Below, one piece after another: positions 49,047 through 58,176 of a stretch of 64,000 nt of DNA. This DNA comes from Nitrobacter hamburgensis X14 (GTDB lineage Bacteria > Pseudomonadota > Alphaproteobacteria > Rhizobiales > Xanthobacteraceae), in the NCBI RefSeq assembly GCF_000013885.1, contig NC_007964.1:2280001-2344000 (forward strand), in the 5' to 3' direction. Positions within the stretch are counted from its first letter, which is position 1, and every line of letters begins with the position of its first letter. Made by a program: the position numbers and the translations under genes. A model generated the notes under the pieces. That model had not been told where the DNA came from. It ran no database searches and saw nothing but the letters and a program-made list of their open reading frames with translations.

Positions 49047-49922
49047 GTGTCAGATCTCGTCGAATTCAACTCGGCCCAGGCTGAACAGATGCATCACCTC
49101 CGTGAGATGTGGCCCGAATACGGTCATTCCTTACAGGTTGCGGCCGCATTTTCAGGCGGCATGGGCTGGAAGAAGGTCAAGGGCGCCGAATACCTCGTCC
49201 GCTACTTCCGCGAGGACGGGAAGAAGAAGTTCTTCTCGTATGGACGCCGGAGCGCTGAGACAGAGGCCACGTTCAAACACTTCGAGGACACCGCTGGTCG
49301 CGCACGCAAGATTATTAAGGATCAGCGCGGGGATTTCGATCTGTGCTGTCGCCTTGCCAAGGCTCACGGGCTTGCCCGCTTGCCCGGCCGGCAGGCTGCG
49401 ATACTCGATTGGTTCTGGTACACTGGTGTGACGGATCGTTTGTCACTCTTCGGCGGTGCCGCGCTTCTCGCCTATGAGATAGGCGCCGGCGCGCTGGCGT
49501 CTATCTCCCTCACAAAGGATGGACACCTCCAGTTCATTGCGAAAACGGGCGATGTGGAGGCCCTGAATCTCGATGAGATCGTCGAGGCATGCGACGTCGA
49601 CCGAACTGGCTGCACGGCAAAACGGGGGCGAGGCAAGATTTCCATCATCACCTCCGATGGTGACGTCCGCGCCGAAATATTTCTTCCGCAGTTCTTCTTC
49701 TATCGCGCCAAGGACGAGCGCGAAGCCGATCCCTATTTCGACGCCATCGAACATCCGCGCTGGATTGGGCTGACCGTTGCTCGCGACAACCGCGCTGTCT
49801 CGCTCACCGCTGTCCATCCTCAGGTCTACGCAGTCTTGGCCAAGGCTTTCGGCAATGATCCGATTTGGAGTTCACGGGCAGCAGCAGCCAACGAGATGAA
49901 CGCTCGCATCCCAACGGAATGA
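49047..49922 (+). CDS. Nucleotidyltransferase-fold protein (GSU2403-like)
   Basis: A 291-residue protein. An N-terminal region with YLVRYFREDGKKKFFSYG and RSAETEATFKHFE precedes a domain with LSLFGGAALLAYEIGAGALA, the layout of GSU2403-type nucleotidyltransferase-fold proteins. The usual metal-binding GDxDLL motif is replaced by SISLTKDGHLQF, so enzymatic activity is doubtful. I choose GTG 49047, preceded by GGAG at 49037-49040; GTG 49029 is an alternative. It lies between the two tnsA-type genes, so it is either cargo or an accessory transposition factor. Confidence 0.55.
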   Translation: MSDLVEFNSAQAEQMHHLREMWPEYGHSLQVAAAFSGGMGWKKVKGAEYLVRYFREDGKKKFFSYGRRSAETEATFKHFEDTAGRARKIIKDQRGDFDLCCRLAKAHGLARLPGRQAAILDWFWYTGVTDRLSLFGGAALLAYEIGAGALASISLTKDGHLQFIAKTGDVEALNLDEIVEACDVDRTGCTAKRGRGKISIITSDGDVRAEIFLPQFFFYRAKDEREADPYFDAIEHPRWIGLTVARDNRAVSLTAVHPQVYAVLAKAFGNDPIWSSRAAAANEMNARIPTE

Positions 49923-50316
49923 AAAGCGCCGGCGCGCTGCGCAAGGATTCGCGATTTAGATTCAACGATTTCGCTAAGTCTTTGATCGCAGATTCTTTTT
50001 CTGAATTTTCCCTGGGACTCTTGCAGGGTTCCGGGGAATCCTTCGTCCCGAGGAGCAATCCTCACCTCAGGAGACCATGACCACGACGTAGCCCAAACGA
50101 AAACAAGCGGCCTCGTTAGCAGCGAGACCGCTTGTTCGCTGGATCGAAGACCGAACCAGACGAGCCCGAAAAGGCGTCTGGATTCTGCTCCCCGCCGCCG
50201 CATGATGCAAGCGGTTCAACGCAGAAACCGGTCTTCGATCCGAAAATTCAGAGAGGCTCGCCGCCGACCATTTCGGCGAACGGCGAAGCTTTGCCTCGAA
50301 AGGACGAGCCAGATCG
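49923..50316. other. Structured intergenic region upstream of tnsA
   Basis: A 394-bp region with two strong inverted repeats. 50102-50110 pairs with 50128-50136 (AACAAGCGG/CCGCTTGTT) around an inner CTCG/CGAG stem. 50141-50153 pairs perfectly with 50229-50241 (GGATCGAAGACCG and complement). They may regulate the tnsABC-tniQ operon. No gene is visible. Confidence 0.6.
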
Positions 50317-51039
50317 ATGATGACGTTGGAAGAATATCTAACCCCGGATCCGAACCTGCGCGCGCCGCGCCCGTGTCCAGAATTCATGCCGGACCCACCG
50401 CCAAGTCTGGCCAGCCGCGAGATGTCATTGCACTCGGCGATCAGCGTGCACGGCTATACGTTCATCGATGGGCGCAAGGTCTGGTACGAAGCCATTCTCG
50501 AGCGTTGCTGCGCGCTACTCGCCAGGCTGCGGCCCGATGTCATTGAGGTCGCCGAGCAGCAGCCGGCGGTGACTTACGTCGACGACACCGGTCGTGAACG
50601 TCAGCATAAGTTCGATTTCCGGTTCACGCTGGTGGGTGGCGCCCGGATCCTGACCGCAGTGAAGCCGTCTGCGCTCGTCGCCAAGACCGGGATCGATCGC
50701 ACTGTCGAACTCATCGCCGAGCAGATTTCCCCCGCGATCGCCGACTACGTGCTGCTGTTCACTGAGAAGAAGTTGTCCCAGGTCGACCTCTTCAACGCCG
50801 AAGTCGTCCACATGGCGACGCGCGACGAATGGCCCGAAGATGATGCCCAACTGGCCAAAATAATCCGCAAGCTCAAGGGCGAGATTACGATCGGCGAGCT
50901 CGTCGAGGACTCGGGGCTTGGAGGCTACGGTTACGACGCGGTGATACGCGCGATCGACGCCGGTCATATCCGTCTCGTCGAGTACCGCAGGCTCGAGTTC
51001 GACGCGCTCGTGACGCGAGCGGTCGCACGCCAGCGCTGA
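50317..51039 (+). CDS. tnsA: TnsA-like transposon endonuclease
   Basis: A 240-residue protein resembling the TnsA endonuclease, which cuts the 5' ends of the element during cut-and-paste transposition. The restriction-enzyme-like core shows WYEAILERC (Glu58), QQPAVTYVDDTGR, KFDFRF (Asp100) and ILTAVKPS (Lys116). These fit the E-D-K triad of Tn7 TnsA. The residue two before Lys is Ala; it is Gln in Tn7 and often Glu elsewhere. A C-terminal winged-helix-like part (about 180-225) follows. tnsB starts 6 nt after its stop. The family match is by motif only. Confidence 0.75.
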   Translation: MMTLEEYLTPDPNLRAPRPCPEFMPDPPPSLASREMSLHSAISVHGYTFIDGRKVWYEAILERCCALLARLRPDVIEVAEQQPAVTYVDDTGRERQHKFDFRFTLVGGARILTAVKPSALVAKTGIDRTVELIAEQISPAIADYVLLFTEKKLSQVDLFNAEVVHMATRDEWPEDDAQLAKIIRKLKGEITIGELVEDSGLGGYGYDAVIRAIDAGHIRLVEYRRLEFDALVTRAVARQR

Positions 51040-51045
51040 CACTCG

Positions 51046-53295
51046 ATGGCGCGCCGAGCCCACCAGTACCTGCCGAAAAGGCCGCGCCGCCGCGAGGCGG
51101 TGCGCTGGCACGTGGGCGAAAGGGACAAGGCCACTGTGTTCGGCCTGCCGTTCAGGTGCATCAAATCAGACCATGAAGGCTACATCTTCCAGTCTCTCAC
51201 GGACGCGAATGTGAATTTCGCCTTCACGGTCGATGAGTACAACGAGCTCCTAGAGAGGCAGGACTTCGACCTCGAACCTGATGGTCTCAGCGTCGAGAAG
51301 GCCGAAGCCAGGCTTAAAGCGGGCGTTTCGTCGGCCAAGGAGCTTCCGCCACGCGAACAGATTGTCGTGGATTTGCGTGAAATCGCGGTCTGGAAGTTCC
51401 AGGATCTGTTCGCTGATCACCGCACCTCCAAATTCCGACCGGCCGCGCAGGAGGCCATCGACAACGAAATCCAACCCTACATCGACCAAGAAGCTCGCAA
51501 GCACGCCAGAAACGGGCTGGTCACGAGCTTGCATTTGCCCGGTGCCAAGGAATTCCTGAAGTGGGTCATGAACTACGAACGGTTCGGGAAACTCGGAATC
51601 GTCCCGGGTACGCATCGGTGCGGAAACCGCAAGCCACACTACGACCGCGACGAATATGCACTGGTGAAGAAACATGCCCTCCGCTTTCTCAGTCCGGAGC
51701 GCCCAACGCGTGAACTGCTTTACGATGACCTGAAGGCCGAGATCGCCAACATCAACGCCGAGCGGCGAGAGAATGGTCTGAAGGACCTGCGCCTTCCGGA
51801 TAAAGATTACTTCAGACAGCAGATCAAGATGCTCGCGCCGTTCGACGTTCACGCCGCGCGCCACCTTGAGGAAAGCGCGAAGCGTCGCTTCCACCCCTCC
51901 AAGGGCGGCGTCCCCGATCTTTTCCGTCCCATGCAGCGTGTCGAAATCGACGACTGGGACGTCCACCTCCACACCCTCGTGATCGATGCCGGCTTCTGGG
52001 AAGCCATCAGTCCAGCGCTGCAGGAGCAGGCTGAGAAGACCAGATGCGTTCTCTCGGCCGCGATCTGTTGCACCACACGCGTCCTCCCGGCCGTTGTCCT
52101 GTCGTTCGAGCCCAGCGCTACGAACACAGCGACCCTGTTGCGGATGTGCATGTCGGACAAGACCCCGCTGGCGCAGTCCATCGGTTGCGAAACGCCGTAC
52201 GAGTACCGCGGTAACATCAACACCCTCGCGGGCGACGAAGGCAGCGCCATCCTTAATGCCAGGACCAGGGGCGTTTGCGACATCCTCGGCATCGAATACC
52301 AGTGTCCACAGATCGAAACGCCGCAGCAGCGCGCCAAGATCGAACGCGTCTTCCAGACTTTCGAAATCCGCTCACTGCTTAGGTTCTCGGGCCGCGCGTT
52401 TAGCAACCCGGTGGTGCGGGGCAAGTATCAGGCGGACGCGCGCGCCTGCGTCACGGTGGCCGAACTCGCCGCGCTGATCCTGCGCTTTATCGTCGACCAA
52501 TACCACAACACGCCGCATGACGGCCTCGACGGCGATACGCCGCGGCATGCTTGGCTCCAGGCGACCAAAAAGTTCGCGCCTCGGTCGGTCCCCGGCAAAC
52601 CGCTTCTGCGGCAGGCATTCGGTCAGCCTTACACCATCACGCTCCAGCCGGAGGGCATCGAGATCTTCGGCAACTGGTACACCTCGCCGATGGTTGAACG
52701 CCTGTTCCGCGACAGTCCGCAGCGCGACTACACTGTGATCGTCGACAGCGAGGACCTCGGCGGCCTGTCCCTGCGCGTCGATGGCGGCTGGCTCCACGTC
52801 CCCGGTCCACGTTGTATGAATGGCATCAGCGCGTCGGTCTGGGACCACGCGCTCGCCAGCATGCGCCGGGAAAATCGGCACATCGAGAAGCTCGCCGAAC
52901 CAATCGTCCTCGGCGCCATCGGCTTCGCCCAGATGGCTGATGCCGAAACCCGGAAGCGGCTCGGGATCAGGCATCGCCTCAAAACGCCGGAAGAGCTCGA
53001 AAAGCTGCGCAATTCCATCGGTACCGCCATTCGCTTCGCGGCGGACCCTAATCCTGCTCCCGACGGCCCCGTCGATATCTTCAAGGATCTGCTTCCCACC
53101 GGCGCAATGGCACCGCCCCACAATGGAGCGACACCGCTACTGCCGTCGGCCGAGATGCTGATGAGCCAGGTCGAAGCAACCAACAAACGCGGCCGGTCCA
53201 AGGCGCCGCGCGTCGCGCGCGCAGAATCTCAACCCACTCCCGAAATCCGCATCCGCAAACCACCGCGCGAATGGAAGCCCAAGAGGCGCAAATGA
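51046..53295 (+). CDS. tnsB: TnsB/TniA-like DDE transposase
   Basis: A 749-residue Mu/Tn7-type transposase that binds the ends and joins 3' ends to target DNA. N-terminal DNA-binding regions precede an integrase core with the triad Asp302 (VEIDDWDV), Asp397 (LAGDEGS) and Glu433 (QQRAKIERVF). The 35 residues between the last two give DD35E. A Mu-type beta-barrel (about 520-590) follows, then a basic tail (PPREWKPKRRK) likely to contact TnsC. Its stop overlaps the tnsC start by 4 nt. Confidence 0.88.
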   Translation: MARRAHQYLPKRPRRREAVRWHVGERDKATVFGLPFRCIKSDHEGYIFQSLTDANVNFAFTVDEYNELLERQDFDLEPDGLSVEKAEARLKAGVSSAKELPPREQIVVDLREIAVWKFQDLFADHRTSKFRPAAQEAIDNEIQPYIDQEARKHARNGLVTSLHLPGAKEFLKWVMNYERFGKLGIVPGTHRCGNRKPHYDRDEYALVKKHALRFLSPERPTRELLYDDLKAEIANINAERRENGLKDLRLPDKDYFRQQIKMLAPFDVHAARHLEESAKRRFHPSKGGVPDLFRPMQRVEIDDWDVHLHTLVIDAGFWEAISPALQEQAEKTRCVLSAAICCTTRVLPAVVLSFEPSATNTATLLRMCMSDKTPLAQSIGCETPYEYRGNINTLAGDEGSAILNARTRGVCDILGIEYQCPQIETPQQRAKIERVFQTFEIRSLLRFSGRAFSNPVVRGKYQADARACVTVAELAALILRFIVDQYHNTPHDGLDGDTPRHAWLQATKKFAPRSVPGKPLLRQAFGQPYTITLQPEGIEIFGNWYTSPMVERLFRDSPQRDYTVIVDSEDLGGLSLRVDGGWLHVPGPRCMNGISASVWDHALASMRRENRHIEKLAEPIVLGAIGFAQMADAETRKRLGIRHRLKTPEELEKLRNSIGTAIRFAADPNPAPDGPVDIFKDLLPTGAMAPPHNGATPLLPSAEMLMSQVEATNKRGRSKAPRVARAESQPTPEIRIRKPPREWKPKRRK

Positions 53296-54362
53296 CCTAC
53301 GACACCGCAGATCCCGCTGCCTACCTGCGCGCGTTGCTCAGTCCAGCTGATCTCGCGCTCGTTGCCCGCATCGAGAAGGCAAAAACCACGTACATGATGT
53401 CGGAGCGCGACGACGACCTCGCGCGCCTCCTCAAACGCCTCATCACCAATGCAGTGATCCGCCGGGATCCGAACCAGCCGCACGCCGCCAACAACCGCGC
53501 CCCAGGTAAAGGTGTTGTCGTTATTGGCCCCAGTGGAGCCGGCAAATCCAGGCTCATGGAAGAGACCTTCCGCGATCACTCGGCCTTTCCTAATTTCGGC
53601 GTCAAGAGTACCTGGTGTCCGCTGATCAGCATCACCGCGCCCAGCCCGTGCACGCTCGGTCAACTCGGTATCCGCGTGCTTGACCTGATGGATTACGACC
53701 TTCAGCGCGAAATCCGAGAAAACAACGCCTGGCTCCGGGTCAGGCAGCAAATTCGCGAGAACAACGTCCTCTTCCTCGCCATCGATGATCTTCAACACGT
53801 CCTGCACGGCCACAGCGTGGACGAAGTCCAGAAAGTGCGTGACACGCTCAAGGATCTGATGACCAACCCGGAATGGCCCGTGCAGTTGATCCTGTCCGGC
53901 ATCCCCGAATTGCTGCCCTTCTTCCGCCATGACCGGCAGCTTCGGCGCCGGCTCCGCTTCATGTACCTGACCAAGCTCACGCCCAAGGAGCACGCTGAGT
54001 TTCTGGAACAGGCCCTCCAGCATTACGCGGACGAGGTGAAGCTTAAGGTCGGCACTGAACCAGGCGACGACATCATCGCCCGCCTGCTGCACGCTGGCCA
54101 ATACGAAATGGGCATCACCCTCGAGATACTCGCCGAGGCCATGGAGGAAGCGATCGACCGCGGTGCCAAGGGCGTCACCAGGATGGATTTCGCGAACGCC
54201 TATGCCGCTCGCAATCTCCTGCCGGACGACCAGAACCCCTTCATCTCGAGCGCCTGGCACACCATCGACACCACGCGCCTGCAGACCAAGGATGTCGAGG
54301 AAATCGACGATGCCACCACGCCCGTCGGCCGGAAGAACGCCAAGAAAGGCCGGAAGTCGTGA
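53292..54362 (+). CDS. tnsC: TnsC/TniB-like AAA+ ATPase regulator
   Basis: A 356-residue AAA+ ATPase that links target selection to the transposase. Walker A is GPSGAGKS (79-86), Walker B is LFLAIDDLQH (160-169), and a sensor-1 stretch ILSGIPELLPFF follows. The start is ATG 53292, overlapping tnsB by ATGA; seven upstream codons are also open. The end overlaps the GTG start of tniQ. TniB is the corresponding name in Tn5053-type elements; the presence of TnsA favours the Tn7 name. Confidence 0.88.
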   Translation: MTYDTADPAAYLRALLSPADLALVARIEKAKTTYMMSERDDDLARLLKRLITNAVIRRDPNQPHAANNRAPGKGVVVIGPSGAGKSRLMEETFRDHSAFPNFGVKSTWCPLISITAPSPCTLGQLGIRVLDLMDYDLQREIRENNAWLRVRQQIRENNVLFLAIDDLQHVLHGHSVDEVQKVRDTLKDLMTNPEWPVQLILSGIPELLPFFRHDRQLRRRLRFMYLTKLTPKEHAEFLEQALQHYADEVKLKVGTEPGDDIIARLLHAGQYEMGITLEILAEAMEEAIDRGAKGVTRMDFANAYAARNLLPDDQNPFISSAWHTIDTTRLQTKDVEEIDDATTPVGRKNAKKGRKS

Positions 54363-56215
54363 GACCGCTCCGCCTTACCGTGCCCCTTGGCGTCGGCGAA
54401 ACGCCAGCGTCCTTCGTTTCCAGGCTCGCGGTTCGATACGCCCCATCCGCGCGCGAGTTCTGTCTTGATTTCCGCACGACCTTCCAGAAGGTCGTTGACG
54501 GCGAGCCCGAGGCCTTGGCCATGATCGCCGCCAAGGGTGGCGTCGCAGCGGAGGCGCTCGCGGCAAACGCGTTCGTCAAGACCGGCGAGCGACGCTACCG
54601 GCTACGAGGTCAGGAACTTGTCCGCGGCAGCCTGCGACGTGCCATCGTCGCTATCTGCCCGAAATGTCTCGCCGGCGACATCGCGGACGCGCCCCACCTC
54701 CGACCCGAGCTCGCGCCGTTCCAACGCGCGCTGTGGCAGATCGCGGCCGTGAAAACGTGCCCGATCCACACCACGCCACTTGTTGTGCTCGACAAGGACC
54801 TGACCCCAAGTCTGCTGCATGACTGGTCCCGCCACGTCAGCAAGGTGCTGCCGAACCTTCGTGTCCTGGCGGACGAGGCCGGCACGCGGCCGCTCACCGG
54901 TCTTGAGACCTATATCGTCAATCGCATTGACGGTGGAGCAGCACGAAGCGTCCTGCTCGACGGCATGACGCTGCATGTGTCCATGGCCGGCTGTGAGCTG
55001 TTTGGCGCGGTCGCCACGCTCGGACGCATGCCGAACCTCAAGATCCTGACCGATGATGAGAGGCGCTGCGCCGGCGCCGCCGGTTTCGACATCCTGAATA
55101 GCGGCAAGCCGGCAGTCGACGCCTTCCTGCAGGGCCTGCAGGCATCGTATCCATACCGTGGGACCGGCAAGGAAGGGCCTCAAGCCGTGTTCGGCAGAAT
55201 CTACCAAGCTCTCGAATTTGGGCGGGAGGATCCCGCTTACGACCCGCTGCGCGACCTGGTCGGCGACTTCATCCGGACCCGCTTTCCCGTCGGGCCAGGC
55301 GACACCGTGTTCGGTAAGCCGGTCGAACACCGAGCCCTGCATTCAATCAGGACGCTCTCGATCGAGACCAAGCTTCACCCGAAGCGGCTCCGGAAGCTCC
55401 TCGCGGCGTCTGGAGTGCTCCCCGACGGTGCAGCTGATCTCGCGGACGGAAATTGCCTGTTCGATGCTGAGAAAGGCTCCCTGACGGCGAGAGAGGCCTC
55501 GGCCGCCATCCTGTCTGTCCGCAAAGCCGGTGAATATCTCAATGCCCCTCGGGTCCAACGAGACATGCTCTATCGATCCGGCTTGATTGTCCCTCGGTTT
55601 CGCGCTGGCGATCACGGCGCCGCCGACCAGTTCGCCCCTGAAGACTTGGATGCATTCCTGCAACGGCTGCTCGACGGCGCCAAGCCCACGAAAACGGTTG
55701 GCCGCAGCCGGGCGAACATTCCCGACACAGCCAAGTTCGCTTGTTGCGCCAGCGAGGAAATCGTCCGATTGATCCTGGATGGCAACGTGCGGCGGAAATG
55801 GAGGCTCACCTCCGAGCGCGATTATATGTCGGTCCTTGTCGACGTCGAGGAAATCCGCGCTTTGGTACGCGGGCCCGATCACGGTGGGCTGACCGGGCTC
55901 CAGATCAAGGACAAACTGTCCACGACGGCCAAGGTCGCGTCCGCCCTTATCAAGCATGGCTATCTGAAATCGATCACCGTCGTCAACCCCGTCAACAGGT
56001 GCCCAACCGTGGTCGTGCCAGCCGCGGAGGTCGAGCGGTTTGACCGTGAATTCGTGTCCCTGTTCGCGATCGCCCGCCAGCAGGGCCGCCATCACATGGC
56101 GGTCAAGAGAGAGATCGAGTCCGCCGGCGTGAAGCCGGCCTTCGATCCGGACAAGGTCGGGGCGACGTTCTATCGGCGGACCACGCTCGCGGAGAGCTCA
56201 AGAAACTCTACATAA
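54359..56215 (+). CDS. tniQ: TniQ/TnsD-like target-selection protein
   Basis: A 618-residue TniQ-domain protein. The N-terminus (RLTVPLGVGETPASFVSRLA) and the zinc knuckle CPKC..CPIH (Cys100, Cys103, Cys134, His137) define the family. The long C-terminal part (200-618) has several helix-turn-helix-like stretches, as in TnsD, which reads a specific chromosomal site. The start is GTG 54359, overlapping tnsC. Given the insertion just past nrdJ, I infer that it recognises the nrdJ 3' end. Confidence 0.85.
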   Translation: MRPLRLTVPLGVGETPASFVSRLAVRYAPSAREFCLDFRTTFQKVVDGEPEALAMIAAKGGVAAEALAANAFVKTGERRYRLRGQELVRGSLRRAIVAICPKCLAGDIADAPHLRPELAPFQRALWQIAAVKTCPIHTTPLVVLDKDLTPSLLHDWSRHVSKVLPNLRVLADEAGTRPLTGLETYIVNRIDGGAARSVLLDGMTLHVSMAGCELFGAVATLGRMPNLKILTDDERRCAGAAGFDILNSGKPAVDAFLQGLQASYPYRGTGKEGPQAVFGRIYQALEFGREDPAYDPLRDLVGDFIRTRFPVGPGDTVFGKPVEHRALHSIRTLSIETKLHPKRLRKLLAASGVLPDGAADLADGNCLFDAEKGSLTAREASAAILSVRKAGEYLNAPRVQRDMLYRSGLIVPRFRAGDHGAADQFAPEDLDAFLQRLLDGAKPTKTVGRSRANIPDTAKFACCASEEIVRLILDGNVRRKWRLTSERDYMSVLVDVEEIRALVRGPDHGGLTGLQIKDKLSTTAKVASALIKHGYLKSITVVNPVNRCPTVVVPAAEVERFDREFVSLFAIARQQGRHHMAVKREIESAGVKPAFDPDKVGATFYRRTTLAESSRNST

Positions 56216-56237
56216 GATAGCTACCGTCACGCAATCT

Positions 56238-57020
56238 GTGGAAAGCCGAGTGAACGTTAAAACAGGCCGCAACCAACCTTGCCCCTGCGGGTCGGGAAAA
56301 AAATACAAGTATTGCTGCATCGGACGCGAGATAAAGCCGCGGATCGTTCCGGTCACGGCAGGCCCGCCGGGCTTCGCTGGAACCGTCGATTTTACCGACG
56401 ACATCATGAACCACGTCTCGGGGTTCACTCGGACTCTTCATTACTTCTGCCGCGATAACGGTTTCTATCTTTTCGGAGTTTTGACGGTCGAGATGCTAAT
56501 CGGGATCGACAATGCTCTGAAAAATGACGTTTTGACGAAGATCCTTATTTTCGACCTCTTCAAGAGCGCCACTAAGCGAGATGCCGTGGTCAAGCTGGTC
56601 GAAGATGCCTGCGATACTTTTGACAGCTTCGGTCCCCGACGAAAAATATTACTGGATGCGATCGATGCTCATTTTCAGGGGCTCCATACGCTATCGGTCC
56701 CAGCGCTTTTCGCTCAACTCGAAGGGATACTCAGAAAGATCGGGGCGCTCGACCTCAAAGACGATCTCAGGCCCACCATCAAACGCGACTGGGATAGTCG
56801 GCTAATGTTCAGCCTGACCGACGGCGCAGCGCACTTCAATGCGTTTATCCATCAGCTTTTCGAGGGGCAAAAGGGCTCTGATGACTTCAACCGCAACGCG
56901 ATCCTGCACGGCGCAAATGTCGAGTACGGTAACGAGGAAAACTCCCTCGTTTTGATCCTGACCCTGCTGGAGATACGGACCTTTCTATGGTTTGAGAAGA
57001 ACACGTCACCCGTGGTGTAA
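56238..57020 (+). CDS. SEC-C motif protein of unknown function
   Basis: A 260-residue protein with an N-terminal SEC-C zinc motif (GRNQPCPCGSGKKYKYCC, residues 10-27). The remaining helical domain has no family I can name. It starts at a GTG (56238, or the GTG at 56250), 22 nt after tniQ, so it may be read from the tns operon. SEC-C modules occur on many accessory and defence-island proteins, which fits a cargo role. The Phe-rich middle part (FDLFKSATKRDAVV, DSFGPRRKILLDAID) is alpha-helical in appearance. Confidence 0.65.
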   Translation: MESRVNVKTGRNQPCPCGSGKKYKYCCIGREIKPRIVPVTAGPPGFAGTVDFTDDIMNHVSGFTRTLHYFCRDNGFYLFGVLTVEMLIGIDNALKNDVLTKILIFDLFKSATKRDAVVKLVEDACDTFDSFGPRRKILLDAIDAHFQGLHTLSVPALFAQLEGILRKIGALDLKDDLRPTIKRDWDSRLMFSLTDGAAHFNAFIHQLFEGQKGSDDFNRNAILHGANVEYGNEENSLVLILTLLEIRTFLWFEKNTSPVV

Positions 57021-57080
57021 GGTCATTGTCGACAGATTTCCGTGAAAACTTGATTGACCCTGGCAGCGGTATCTGAATCG

Positions 57081-57830
57081 ATGTGGCCTCCGCAATTTCA
57101 GGAGGCACAGGTGTTCGAGCTCAAAAAATTCGCGATGAAAGTCGGTATCCCGGAGTCTCTCTTTCTGCGGTACTGCGACGTTGTAGGTGCCAAGGACCGC
57201 CTCTCCAAAGACCAGCTCACGCGACTTGGCTGCCTGATGTTCTTTCCCTTGGCAAACATTCCGCCTGAGGAACTGCTCGCGAGGCTCGAGCGATGCACCG
57301 TCAACATGTTCTACTTCCCCAAGACCATGAGCCCCAATGGGGGAAAGTGGCCGTTCAGGGGAGCGTTGGCTCAATACTTTGTCGATGATGCCTGGATCAA
57401 AGAGCGCCATCTCGCGCCGCAACAGGCCCCTTTGCGCCGGCTCAATTCGGAAATCTTCCCCGGAAATGACGAGAAGGACGAACTCACCCTTTTGATCGCG
57501 ATCGGCGAGGTGCTTCACAATGCTCACCATCTGTTGGGGCGGGAGGCTGACACTCCCACGCTGATGGCGTCGCACATCGACTACAATCCGGAGCTAGATT
57601 TCGGAGAGATCAGCTTTCTCCAGTCAACCTACGATCAGCAGCGCGACGTTCACGAAATCACTCGAGGGGAAGAAGGCTATCCCGCGGTCCATTACGACCT
57701 AGATTTCGGAAGTTCGGTGGACGAAGAGGCGATTATCAGTCGAACTGTATCGGTGCCTTTCACCACGCTCCTTCGGTTGAACCGTTCCGCCGACAAGTAT
57801 CTGGACTACGATAAACCGCAGCCTCGGTAG
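57081..57830 (+). CDS. Unknown transposon cargo protein
   Basis: A 249-residue soluble protein with no family I recognise. It has no signal peptide or TM segment. Notable runs are MKVGIPESLFLRYCDVVGAKDRL, SKDQLTRLGCLMFFPLANIPPEELLARLE and an acidic stretch near 140 (NDEKDELTLL). I use ATG 57081; the frame is open from 57054. It follows the SEC-C gene by 60 nt in the same direction, so the two may act together. Confidence 0.5.
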   Translation: MWPPQFQEAQVFELKKFAMKVGIPESLFLRYCDVVGAKDRLSKDQLTRLGCLMFFPLANIPPEELLARLERCTVNMFYFPKTMSPNGGKWPFRGALAQYFVDDAWIKERHLAPQQAPLRRLNSEIFPGNDEKDELTLLIAIGEVLHNAHHLLGREADTPTLMASHIDYNPELDFGEISFLQSTYDQQRDVHEITRGEEGYPAVHYDLDFGSSVDEEAIISRTVSVPFTTLLRLNRSADKYLDYDKPQPR

Positions 57831-58020
57831 GTGGGCGATACTCTGGATCGACATGTCGAGCGGACGGCATTAGCGGACGAATGACGCGACGGTGATCCAG
57901 AGAGAGGGATCGTCCTAGAAGGGGACAGTCTTTGGAGGACGCGAATTGCATGCTCTGCTGTCATCCACGTCGAATCTTGACGTCTCGAACGGCAATGATT
58001 CAATGCTTTAACGAGGAGAT

Positions 58021-58080
58021 AGGGGACGTTTTATGCCCGTCGCCGCATGCGGCTGCGGCGACGGGCATAAAACGTCCCCT
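58021..58080. repeat. Perfect 60-bp palindrome (27-bp arms)
   Basis: Arms 58021-58047 and 58054-58080 are exact complements around a TGCGGC loop. Each arm begins AGGGGACGTTTTATGC, sharing AGGGGACGT with the transposon end repeats. A cruciform or a REP-like element is possible. Confidence 0.9.
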
Positions 58081-58109
58081 GATTAAACGCCCTCTACTTT
58101 CGTAGGGCA

Positions 58110-58142
58110 CAAAAAACCCCGCCGGCGACGGCGGGGTTTTCC
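58110..58142. terminator. Bidirectional terminator
   Basis: The stem ACCCCGCCG (58116-58124)/CGGCGGGGT (58129-58137) with a GCGA loop is flanked by an A-run and a T-run. It would end transcripts of the minus-strand gene at 58177-58387. Confidence 0.85.
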
Positions 58143-58176
58143 TTTGGGACGATGCGATCGGACTTGATTGAGCGCG

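Larger units (their letters stand above)
57831..58176. other. Gene-free cargo segment with a palindrome
   Basis: No gene is visible. AGGGGACAGTCTTTG at 57920-57934 resembles a degenerate end repeat. The segment also contains the 60-bp palindrome and a bidirectional terminator, listed separately. Confidence 0.5.
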
